A stretch of 64,000 bases of DNA from Paraconiothyrium sp. Pb-2020 (lineage: Eukaryota; Ascomycota; Dothideomycetes; Pleosporales; Didymosphaeriaceae): NCBI GenBank assembly GCA_022419385.1, contig JAJUBI010000005.1, positions 3,472,001-3,536,000 of the forward strand, written 5' to 3'. Made by a program: the position numbers and the translations under genes. Under the pieces are notes generated by a model, which was not told the origin of the DNA, searched no databases, and saw only the letters and a list, made by a program, of their open reading frames with translations. Below are positions 20,258 to 30,670 of the stretch, piece after piece. How positions within the stretch are numbered: the first letter of the stretch is position 1; each line of letters starts with the position of its first letter.

Positions 20258-22400
20258 TTAAGGAACGATCGTCGTGTTGCCCATGGGAATAACATGGGCT
20301 CAGTCCACCGACTAAATCGTCCTGTATTCCTCCCAATCTCCTATCACGCTGTCTAACGGCGATAGCCTGTCTGGCCGGACAGGGAAAGTATCCCGCATGT
20401 TCAGGATCGACCTACTACTGGATACTCGCAGCCTGTAGATGAAGTAAATTGGAAGAACAATCGAGTGGGATAAAACACGGATGTTTCATAAATGACAATT
20501 TTTACGATCATGTAGCGTGCTACATATTTTTAACGTACTACAATCATATGGGTATCTTGGTAGGACTTTGGAGCGGCTATAAGCTCCCTTTCGCGGACCG
20601 CGACTTGCAGATGACGACAAATGAAGGGGACATCCACATGCAAGCGTAGTGTGCGATATTTCTGGACTTGATAATGATGCATTTGTTTGGTTGGATTACT
20701 GCTCAATCGCGCAAAGGCTCTCACAAGGGGAGCACCGGCAGGCAGACCGATCTCATGTCGCGATTGGACGCGAGTTTTAGATTGATTATGCGGAAAGATT
20801 AGAGAAGAACATTGAATTCATCTTTCCATTCTTCTAGTGCCCATAGAGATCCATGTTCTATGATTTTTAGCACGAGAAGCTGAGGATTTAGCGTAGAGAG
20901 GATAAGAAGCAATCGATGCGGTTGATGTACCCCGCGCTCGTCCGAACTTGTAGGGGAGGATCAAACTATTCAAACGGGCTCTATGCGAATAATCTAGGCT
21001 TACTGATACCCTGGTGCCAGCACGCCTACTCATATCAGAGTGTTCGCTGCAGGATTTGGGACATTTTTAAGCAAACCATGACAGTTTCGGAAGTACGAAA
21101 AAAGCGCCCACATCTGGTGTAGAATACTTTCATCGAGATATATGAGACGAGAACATGAAGAGCATAGTTTTTAGAGGAGCTACTTCACTAGATGCTGCAA
21201 TGGCAGAAATCTTCATCTGAGACTGGCACAAAATGTTTCATCAAGCATTTCACAATGGAGAAAGCCCTGATACCAGGCCACCCACAGAGATTTCCGTGTG
21301 TCTTAGATCTCACCCCACAAATCAAATTTGATGGGCACCGTTTGGATTACACGCCCAGTCACATCGAAATTATGACAGTCTCTGAACGATTTTCGCAAAA
21401 TCTCAGGTCATGAAATTAGTGTTTGTACCTCTAGATCTGATTGTGACAAGGGGGCACGCCCCATGGTCTCATTATGTTGCCCTCACGGCATCGTTCTTTG
21501 ACCCTCAACATGCTCGAGGTATGCCTGCTTTCTCGTTCACGAGAAGGGAAGAGTTGTGCTACTACAACGAAGAATTCGGGGGCCAATTAATATCTTCTCA
21601 GACGTACCAAGGCAGACAGTGTAGCTCTCCAGACCCATCTTCGGACCGCACATGAGATGTTTGACCGATAAGTTATTAACCAATGTGACGACTGAGAGCA
21701 TGTCGAACCTGATGACTGACTTTGTGGTTCGCCTTGAACCGAGGAAGCCAATAGATCCATTTTCTTTCAAAGCAACCCAGCACCAGAAGACATGCTATAT
21801 TAGAATGTTTAGGATTTGTCGAGCACATTCCGAATCATACATCTTTCGCTGAGAGTTGCGCATCGATCTCCCATCGCAGGTAAACCTCGAAGGTTTTGGA
21901 GCGCCTATCGGTGCACTCTTCGCAGACATTCAGTCTAAATTTGACTGTAGAAGTGCATGGGAATGAGGAAGTCGGTAGAAAGTCTTTTACACGCGCTGAG
22001 AGACACTTGAAGCAGGAATACTGCGGCAGTATATTTCGATTCGTGCCCAGACAATCACATCCCGCTTTGCAACCCTTTTTTAGGAACCGCTCACACACCG
22101 AACACATGTCTTGGAGCATCGCATCCTCAAGGGCAACTCGTAACGAAAGACATGGCCTGTCAAGAGCGACAACCTCTGGCGACTACATGGCGTTGTTTAC
22201 CTGCGGTTTATAATGCATCGAGCAAAACGCCGAGTTCCCATGGAGAGTAAGCAGAAAACTTATAGCACTCCATGTCGGGTGGATGTCGTACTTCTGAATG
22301 CTCACTGAGCTTCAAGTGTGCTTCCATGAAGGAGAAGGCGAGATCGGGTTTATACTCGCACAGCAGTACGGCATTCGTAAAACGCGCGGCATGTTCTGTT
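20258..22400. other. gene-free stretch before the repeat array
   Basis: No intact gene. Scattered fragments resemble the array further right, for example CTAGTGCCCATAGAGATCC near 20836, so more decayed units may lie here. Nothing else was seen. Confidence 0.4.
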
Positions 22401-22414
22401 CGACCATCTTCCCG

Positions 22415-24640
22415 CGAGCACATTGTCGATTAGCCAGGCATATTCGAATAGACTTCTGCCAGTAACCATAATAATACTCGGACTGGGTTTTAGTCAACTC
22501 TACCAAGCACATGGGCTTTGCAGTCGTATCTTTAGATACAGAATAGACTAAGGACCTTACCCAGCTCCACGTGATTGGGGCAAGATCTTTTAGAGCACCC
22601 CATAAAGTCGAGTACCTTCTTTTTAGGTTCCATGGATCCAAGAGTGCTTTGGAGTTAATCACTCCAGAGGGAATTTATTCCCTATCAGAGGTACAGAAGC
22701 ATGCAACAGGCGGTAATACTCTTCGAAAAATCTCCACGCGAGTACTTGTCGCTCTTCAAGCATATTTTTGAAACCATGCTTTTCCAGAGGACATGACAGG
22801 GGGTGAAAGGTGACTTGGTCAAAGTCCACCGGGCACATAATGGTCTTCTCTTTGTTCTTAGACTATACAGAGTAGTTTCAAGTCCAGCACAAGTCTCATG
22901 TTGACAAGATACTTATCCTTGAGACAACCACATGGTGTGGAACTTCCAGGCTTTCAAAGCCCAATCTGCTGCAACATACAATGTACAGAAAACAGGAGGG
23001 AAACAAATACTCGTACTTTCCGCAGATAGAGGACACGTAGACGTCGAACTAGCTCGTTCCGAGCAGGTAAAACCCGGAGAATCAAGGTACATCCTGAACC
23101 CAGCCTCCCACCAAACATATGGAGTGGTAGTTCACAGATTTTGAGATAGCTCCACCAACTCATGGCTCACAGACGCAAAGGCTTTTAGAACGTCCCATGC
23201 GCCATTGGAACATCCTTTTAGTGCCAAAGAGCAGGAAGAAGTGTGCCGCATACAGAAGAATTCGAGGCGGTATTTATACCTTCCTGAAGCACGTGATCAC
23301 GATGACGATGTGTATTTTCCTCTGGACTCTTCCAAAGACATGTATCCTGTCCACGCAGATTTCGACAGTCTCATTTCTGGCACATGGTATCGTAGTATCT
23401 CGTTTTCAGAGGCAAGTGCCCAAAAGCACATGGTTTGACATCGGGTGAGTTTTAAATCAGCCCGCAGGCGAGCACATGAAAGTAGAGAAACCTTCTTGGC
23501 TAGGGCGAGGGACGCGCAAGACTCCATGCACATATTCGAATACCGTTTTTAGAGCACCCCACATCGATGTTCTGTCCTTGCTTTTGTAATCGGAAGTACT
23601 GGGTAGGGTGGCTAGGAACGAACGAGTTGAGGAGGTATTTATACCTTCGCCGATGTAATAGAAAGACATACAGTCTGGACGGATATCTTTAGAGCCGCTT
23701 CCGAGAACATCCAAGCCGCCAATGATGTTTTCAGAGACTTCCAACACAAAGGCAACGTTTTCCCTGGTGGAAACTTTAGGGACAAAACCTCCCAGAGGAC
23801 ACATTTCTACCAAGGTCCATACTTTGGACCAACCCAGCGGACGAGCACATGAACTTTTTTGTCGATCATGTTTTGGTTCACGGCGAGAAACGCGCCAGAC
23901 TGCCCATGAGAAGTCTGAACTTGCCTTTAGAAAACCACATTCGCTGAGTTGTGTATTCTAGTGCCCATAAGCAGCGGAAGTGTGGTGTAAGAGCAAAGGG
24001 CTCGAGGAGGTATTTATACCTGTTGCAAATCATGTACGCATAGAGCTCGAACAGCTCAACCGAGCACATCGTTGCAATGTTGGATGTTTAGGAGGCAGCC
24101 TTTCACAAAACATTTAATTAGTCGTTGTGGTTTTTGGACCGCGCTCTACGGACGAGCACATCAGTTTGTGTGACAGGTGTTTTGGTCACCAAGGAAAGCA
24201 CCGGACTTCCATCACCTCGTAGTCTGTCTAATTTTAGAGCACGCCGTAGCTTTCTTAGTACGGATCTTTTTAGTGCTCAATGCAGAGGAAGCGTGGTGTT
24301 GTATGGAAGCGGTCGATGAGGTATTTATACCATGTGGCGGGAGCGCGCAAGTAGCAATCGGACGGCTCGACCGAGCACATATATGCTTGTGGAGGTCTCT
24401 TTCAGACCCAAGCAAGCACATAGAACTGTGCGTGATGATTTGGACCAGCGCCACGCGAACGCACATATGTCGCATGTGTCTGCTTTTTTATGTCGAGCTG
24501 CCGAGAACGCGCCAAACTCCCATAAGCTGATAGCTGTGTTGTTTTGGAGGACGGCATAGCTCATGGTCGCAGAGAATTTTGGTACCCGGAGGCGGTAGAT
24601 GTGTGGTGTGATAATGAGGAAGTTGTGGGGGTAATTATGC
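22415..24640. repeat. decayed tandem array, units ~310-375 bp
   Basis: The 12-mer GGTATTTATACC occurs exactly at 23269, 23634, 24009 and 24320, with degenerate copies at 22670 (ggaatttattcc) and 24629 (ggtaattatgcc). The 9-mer CGAGCACAT occurs at 22415, 23469, 23842, 24061, 24153 and 24372. Spacing is precise: 24061 and 24372 lie 52 bases after their 12-mers, and 23842 and 24153 lie 167 bases before the next ones. Between them come TTTTAGAGCACCCCA-like and TAGTGCCCATAAGCAG-like blocks in fixed order. Read on the minus strand, units give related reading frames starting MCSVE and containing YKYL..F..TP.F. One is a complete 63-codon ORF (24069 down to 23878); others carry stops. This looks like a tandemly duplicated sequence that is decaying. 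Its origin is unknown. Confidence 0.8.
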
Positions 24641-24936
24641 CTTGGAGAGGGGTTTCAGTGTACGTCCGGGATTAGAGGACAGACGAATGCAGTTGTGCGG
24701 TTTCGAGGAAGGTACGAGTAGTTTCAGACAATTGCTCAAACTAGGATACGCAGTACAATAGAAAACCGGAACCCAAGTCCGGCAATCATTATCAGCTTAA
24801 ACCCGAATATGTTGATAGCCTTTATATACCGCTACCGGGAGTTATGGATACATGATATCCCCCATATTTTCTCAATCATCTGTAAATGCATCATACCAAC
24901 ACCGCCCTGTGGCTGGCTTCATGCCCCCAGAAAGTT
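24641..24936. other. spacer between array and acyltransferase gene
   Basis: No gene. It holds the 3' flank of the acyltransferase gene. Confidence 0.4.
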
Positions 24937-26020
24937 TTACCTCCTCCGACTTTTCCAGATCTTGACGAACTCCGTCTTCTCCCTGACACCTAGGCCCACT
25001 CGCTTGACTCTGCCCAACCGTGCTAGATCCTCTCCCACCCTGTCCAACACCTGCTGTCCCACATCTCCCTTCTCCTCCCCATCATGCACTCCATTCCGCA
25101 TATGCGGACTATCCCAAATGTTCGTCTCGTAACCCATATCTACACCGCTCGCCTTCACGCTCTTTGTGGTACTCGGTGTGTCGATCGAGGGGGAATTGTA
25201 AACCGGTCGTGCTATGCGTACACGCATCTGATGTGTAGGCTTAGAGAGGAGTTTCCAGACCCAGTTGAAAGCGCCTCCAGGCACGGGTGTCGTGATATCG
25301 CCTGGCGTGTAGCGCAGATTGACGGGGTAAATCTTCGTCTTCGAATCAGCGGTCAAGAGCGCCGGACTCAGCGGGAGTATACCCCGGCCGTTCGTCGTAG
25401 TGCTCTCTGGAAACACGCAGATGATGCTGCCGGGATACTTTCTGCTCAGCTCCTTCAACCCCACAAGCTTCGCGCCTTTGGGTGATTCAAGCTGCGGCCG
25501 CGAAAACGCCATGCATATCGCGCCCCAAAGCGTGATAACCTGCACGCCCTTTTCTCCAGGCCACGTCCTTACGAAAACCGGGCAGAATATACCAGCGAGG
25601 TACAGCGGGTCCAACGGGCTCGTGAAGCTGCTAGCTACGATGTCGCCCTCCTTTGGCAGACTCCCGGCAGCTTGTTTGTCGGACAGGCGACCGCGCTTCA
25701 CGCCATCGACTTGCAGGTCAACCCACCACACGCCTGGCACCGCGAGGAGCAGCCAGAGGACGCATTTCTTGATAATGGTGGGGATCGGGAGGATCTCGAG
25801 GAGGAGAAAGTAGAGGAGAGAGATTGAGAGGACGGGGAAGAGGCGAAGGGCGAAGAGGACGGCGTGTACGGGGGTCCATAGGACGTTGGCGGGGGGCGAG
25901 GGAACCGGGAGGAAGGGCGCGATTGCGGTGCCTGTTGAGCTGTCAGCGTGATTCCCTGTACTATACGCAGCTGAGCTTGAGTAACCTACCCTTGTCCCGG
26001 AACTGCGAGTATTTTTCCAT
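24937..26020 (-). CDS. lysophospholipid acyltransferase, Loa1/Vps66-like
   Basis: PlsC-superfamily acyltransferase, probably acylating lysophosphatidic acid at the ER or lipid droplets. Exons are 26020..25990 and 25931..24937, giving 341 aa. The first exon is tiny (MEKYSQFRDK) and is the only in-frame way to add a methionine upstream of the membrane region. A hydrophobic N-terminus (FALRLFPVLSISLLYFLLL and IIKKCVLWLLLAVPGVW) precedes the catalytic domain. Where most family members have NHxxxxD, this one has SFTSPLDPLYLA. The second acceptor-binding motif is FPESTTTNGRG (usual FPEGT-type), then IYPVNLRY. A Ser in place of the His occurs, as I recall, in the Loa1/Vps66 branch, which favours that assignment. 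Confidence 0.82.
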
Positions 26021-26441
26021 AGCTGCTGCTAGGTGTCGTTCTTGCCCACGGTACTTCTCTCCAAGCTCTGTCGCTACCGCTCCATGAGCTTCAGCGTGGG
26101 GCAAACAGGTTTATAGCAGCTGGGTCGGTCTCAGCGCAGCAAGTGGCGCGACTTCGTATGCAGCTCGCCTGAAGTTATCTTTGTCGCATGGGCACCCGTT
26201 GATGATGACAGAAGCGGCGAGTCATGTTTCACCGTGGGCTTGCTACGTGCATGTGAAATTCGGTTGCTGGCGTATGCCAAGACTTCGAACGTGGATGACA
26301 AGACATAGCGGGTTTAATCCCCGCCAGTGTCCGAACTGGAGACTATTGATACTGAGTTGCTTGGAGATGAGAGTGGATTTAAGGTTGGTAAGTGTATTCA
26401 CTACCTACGCGCTGTTAAAGGCTCCCCGACCAGAATCTTTA
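26021..26441. other. intergenic, no gene seen
   Basis: Upstream region of the acyltransferase gene. An ORF on the plus strand across 26181-26504 has no protein-like features. Confidence 0.4.
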
Positions 26442-26753
26442 CTACAAGCCCTCAACTACTCCCATACATCCCCATTGCTCAATGAACACCACCTCTCCAA
26501 TTAAGAACACAACAACACAAATGATACCAGTAAAGGGCGGCCCGAAACCGATCAAATACGCTCGTTCCGCAGCTAAGAAGTAGGCCAACAATATGTGAAA
26601 TGCTCCCGCCAGCCATGCTAGTAAAGCAACACTCAGAAGAAAAGGAACGTGGTACATAGGAGATGTGATAGTTACTTGCGACCCTGGAGTGGGTCTACAT
26701 GAAGCGATAATACCAAAATTAGGCAGTCCTTCCCGAAACGCCTTCAGTCCCAC
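26442..26753 (-). CDS. small membrane protein, gene model incomplete
   Basis: I do not recognise this protein. The C-terminal 71 residues form two or three membrane segments (FLLSVALLAWLAGAFHILLA, FTGIICVVVFLIGEVVFI) with an aromatic/Gly loop between. Before them the frame reads like a soluble helix (GLKAFREGLPNFGI) and continues upstream past 26753 as ETAKEKELV until a stop near 26775. The true start is therefore probably in an upstream exon I cannot place with confidence. The first ATG in the membrane part is at 26657. Confidence 0.4.
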   Translation of the reverse strand: MGLKAFREGLPNFGIIASCRPTPGSQVTITSPMYHVPFLLSVALLAWLAGAFHILLAYFLAAERAYLIGFGPPFTGIICVVVFLIGEVVFIEQWGCMGVVEGL

Positions 26754-27168
26754 CAGCTCCTTCTCTTTTGCTGTCTCCTCTTTTCAAAATGCGACTATGT
26801 GTATCAGGTAGGTACTTTTGTATGGACAAAATCGATCTGCTTGGCGGCTGCGTGAAGGGTATTGTTTGGTGAAGATGATCGTGTTGAAGATGAGACGCGC
26901 TCACAGCACGGTTGAGGGGTGTATCGTAAAGAAGAACGGATGCAATTCTTCCTTCTGCGGCCTCCCAAAATGCTGCATGCATGTCCACTCCATTATGCAG
27001 ATTACAACTTATTACAAAAGGTACAGTACGGAAAAGGAACCCAAAGGGTACCCCCTTCCGAGGCGAAAGGTAGAGTCCAGAGTCCAGCCATGGCCAGATT
27101 CCGGGTACGGGTTTTAAGTATGACGCGGCCGAAGATCAACAGTGGGTATCGAAATGACAACAGAACTC
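26754..27168. other. intergenic, no gene seen
   Basis: May hold an unplaced upstream exon of the small membrane protein, and the 3' flank of the phosphatase gene. Confidence 0.35.
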
Positions 27169-29104
27169 CTACAACGCAACATCAAGCACCAAGCTGACAT
27201 CGCTGACCTCGGCGCCGGCAAGGTCCTCGAGCACAGGGATCAGATCGAGAAGTTCATTGTCGTGAGCATCAGAAAACCAGCTGCTGATCGGGACGGCGTG
27301 TTGCGGGTGGAAGATGTAGGATGTGGGAGAGTTGTCAATGATGATAGTGTCCTTGAGGTCTCGGCCAATCTGGGAGAGGTCCTGCACGCAGTTAGCGTCA
27401 CGTTGCATGCCCAGCTAAGCATTAGCTTACCTTGACGTAGTTGCCTTGGTGGTTGTAACAGCTCTCTCGGAAAAGGCGGTGGTGCACAACACCGTGGATG
27501 TCAAGTATATCAAGGAGAGGGTCACCGTACTAGGGTATGTTAGGCCTGTTCGATTGCGGGATTTCAGTGACGTACCTTGGAGACGGAAGCTGTGAATACC
27601 ACAACCTCGTACAGCTCGCCAACCCTCTTCATGAATTGATCAACACCTGGTCGCTTTATCACGTAAACATTGTGATATTGACCCTCGATTTCTACAGGTA
27701 TGGTGAAGTCGGCCTGAGCTAGGATCTACAGAAGATTAGAACCGTGCCATACTGTTTCGACGTTGGGAATCTTACCTTGAAACTGCTGTGCACCAATGTT
27801 TCGTCTAGATCCAAGACCAGACATTTCTTTCCCTTAAACTCTGGTCTTATAGGACCCAGAAGGTATTTTTGTTGAGGTTCAGACATACTGATATCTGAGG
27901 TCTGATTATGAACGGCGATCTGACGTTGCTCAAGTGGCGGGGGTGGAGGAAGGTCAACCTTGGGCGGGACGTCGTTTTGAGCATCGTTAGAAGCTTCGTC
28001 GCCTTCGTGTCGCACTTCGGTTGAGGCAAGAGGCACGTCGTTCATCTCAATGTCCTGATCTTTCTCCTCCTGTGACTCGGTCCGGTCATGTATTATCTGT
28101 TGCTGTTCATGGGACGGCCTCGGTTGGACGGGGGTCGTTCCAGGCGTAGGACCTTGAACACTGATTGCTGGTCCAGTCTGTAAAGTACCAGGCTGGTTTG
28201 GTAATGGTGGAAGCGGCGTTTCTGCTTGCTTCTTAGACGAGCTTCTTGTTACAATCTTGGGAGGACCGTCGTGGGATGGTGTGTCCGCCGTACCATCACT
28301 GTGTATCCCTTCACGGCCTGCACCCAGGGTCTCACCGGCACTCTTCTCATCCAAAGGCTCCTTCGAGTCTGCAGTACTTGACTCTGTCGGGTCACCCTTG
28401 TGCACAGGCTGCGAGTTGCGCGAGGGTGGCGCCTTTTCGACTTTCTTGACATTTTCTGTCGTTTCTCCAGCTGAAGTTGCGTCCTTGGGCGCAAAGCACG
28501 GCAGACACGATAGTAGACCTCCCGACTTCTTCGCTTTGCTTCTCGTGGAACCCTCGCGGTTCTCCGCTGCCGGGATTGGTGGCGGCGGGTCAGCCTTTTC
28601 CGAAGCTACGGCATGCTGCGATCGTTTGCTGCTGGCTGTGCTTCCCGCTCGGCGCTTGCCCAGAAAGCTCCGCTTCGAGCCTCGCCCTATGCTCTCCGAG
28701 TCCGCCACGGTTGCGCCGCTTAGTCCAGTACCGGTGGGGGTCTGTTCCTCGTTCGATTGCGAGTTGGAGCGAGGAATGTTAAGGAACGAACGCTTCTTCT
28801 TGGGCTGGTTGTCGGGTGCCGCAGATGCTTCGGCGCCGTCGATGGTTTTTGATGTCGTCCTTTGCAAGTTGTCACCTTCCAACGGCGGAGCTGTTATCGA
28901 AGGGGCTGCGGGGGTGGTGTTGGATGCTAGATGGGAGGTCAGCGCAAGCTCTGACGCAAGTGCGTGCCGACGCAGCAGTGGCTGCGCATTCTACATACCG
29001 GTGCCGTTGGCGTGCTGGGGAGTGACGTCGGTCGCGGTGGGCTTTGCGGGTGACGGCTGCTCGGAGGCGTCTGCAGCAGCCTGGTTGGATGGCTCGTGGC
29101 TCAT
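27169..29104 (-). CDS. Psr1/Psr2-type HAD phosphatase (NIF/FCP1 domain)
   Basis: Psr phosphatases are membrane-associated HAD-family protein phosphatases needed for stress responses in yeast. Exons are 29104..28999, 28926..27776, 27725..27576, 27529..27431 and 27381..27169, giving 572 aa. The first ~390 residues are disordered, rich in Ser, Pro and Lys. They include a Cys-containing patch (GGLLSCLPCFAPKD) like the palmitoylated region of yeast Psr proteins. The catalytic domain begins with CLVLDLDETLVHSSF, carrying the DxDxT nucleophile motif. It continues with YVIKRPGVDQFMKRV, VVFTASVSKYGDPLLDILD, HHRLFRESC and DTIIIDNSPTSYIFHPQHAV. All catalytic motifs are present. Four short introns split it, each in frame. 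The Psr subgroup assignment, against other NIF-domain phosphatases, rests on the layout. Confidence 0.9.
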
Positions 29105-30670
29105 GGTTGAGCTACGGGAGCCTCAGATGCGCAACGGATGCGGTATGATGTTGTGGATGCGGTCGCTCCTTACGTGTAGTCGCGTGGTGTGTGATTGCCT
29201 CGTGGGAGGGCTGATCCCGATCGCAGGCGCAAGTCGGAGCCGCAGACGATGCGAGTCTCGACGGCGAATTGAACTGGGCGTTGCGCGAGACGGAGCGACG
29301 GTCGCGGAGGGCGCGGAGGAGTGCAGGACGCGGGTGAAGGTGTAAGGAGCTCAGGATCGCTGCCGTCTTGGACGAGGCTGGGCTAGCTCGCTAAGCGGAA
29401 ATGAGTGTTCACTTTAAGCTTGTCATCAGCGGTCCCCCACACCAACAGTTGCAATCAACGCAGTGGCAATGTGTGATTCCGGGGAAAGCGCAGGTACGCG
29501 GCGACTCGGGATAATGACAAGTTGATGGAGGCTGAGGCGAATCGAGCGTCGTGGTGGCAGCTGAAGGGGTGTGCCACTCCCGCTGTGGCAGGGACCTTGC
29601 CGCACTCTTATGGCAGTCTTGGACTCGCTTCTGGCACACCTCATCCTGGCATCCCAGCCGCTGGCCAGGCCTGTGGACACGGCCGCTGCCTCCCATTGCG
29701 CGCCCCATCGGCCGCTCCACCGCGATGCTGCTCGCGCGCCGTGGTAGCCTGGCATGCTGCTGATTACCTATTCTGCAATCCTATGCCCCACGGAGAGAGA
29801 CAGTGCAAGCGTCGAGCCCTGCATTCTGGTGCATAAGGAGCCGTCTCTCGGTTTGTGACCGCCTGGTGCAGCCCACGGACGGGGCCTCCAGGGCTGTTCT
29901 CGTAGCACGGCGGTTAGCCATGGAGCCATTTCTCTCCAGCCTATGAGCAGGCCCGCCCACTTCAACCGCCGGATCCTGGTACCCGCAGCGATTGTCCCGT
30001 CGGTGTGTGGCTCGGTTCCGCAGCCTCGACGACCATGGCGACCGCATTCCGCATCTCACCATGACCTTTGGGTGTTTGCCCATGGAGGCGAGCCTGCTGG
30101 GGAAGGTCCACTGTGTGCGGCGCATGTGACAGCCGTCGACGCCAGTGATTCGTCCGTCTCACAGCCTGTGGCGAGTGGCACGTCCGAGTCACATGGGGGA
30201 CTGCCGATCCCTACACTTCCATGCATCCAACGTCACGAGCTCAGGCTTGAAATGGGACCATGATGGAATGAGCCCATCTACGACAGCGTAGGTAGGCATG
30301 TATCCACGTGATCATAGTAATGTCACCGCCCACCTCGCCTTGCAGACAGTCAAACGCTTACCATTATACGACACCATCCTGCCATTCTTCAGATTCCACC
30401 TGGACCAGTTCATCTGCATTGTTACCCTCATAGCCTCCAGGACATGCATGTCGTCGTCTTCACCTGAAATTGCGGTTGCCCAAATCGTTTTGGGATTAGC
30501 CGGCTGCGCTCTTGGCATTGCAGGGATGCAATGTTTACGTCGGAACCGTACCCAAACATGCGATCCGCCAACACGATTACCACCTCCGCCGTCTCTTCGA
30601 CCGTCGTGCGGACAGGACATGCTTTGCTAATATACCTTATAGTTTGACAGCTGGCTTGGATACAGTCACA
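29105..30670. promoter_or_regulatory. long divergent upstream region, phosphatase and kinesin
   Basis: About 1.6 kb between divergent starts. Several medium ORFs overlap on both strands between 29400 and 30260, but they are GC-rich shadows with low-complexity Pro/His/Arg composition. No RNA gene or repeat was seen. Confidence 0.45.

Noticed and set aside
22415..24640. CRISPR-like array
   Set aside because: Units are far too long and diverged, and the genome is fungal.
26281..26345. possible tRNA-like sequence (gggtttaatccccgcc)
   Set aside because: No complete cloverleaf or B-box consensus could be folded around it.
28257..29345. 362-aa plus-strand ORF opposite the phosphatase gene
   Set aside because: Lies across a supported minus-strand exon and its intron, with low-complexity composition.
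29409..30263. several 70-115 aa ORFs between phosphatase and kinesin
   Set aside because: Overlap each other on both strands, Pro/His/Arg-rich, no motif; GC-rich promoter shadows.
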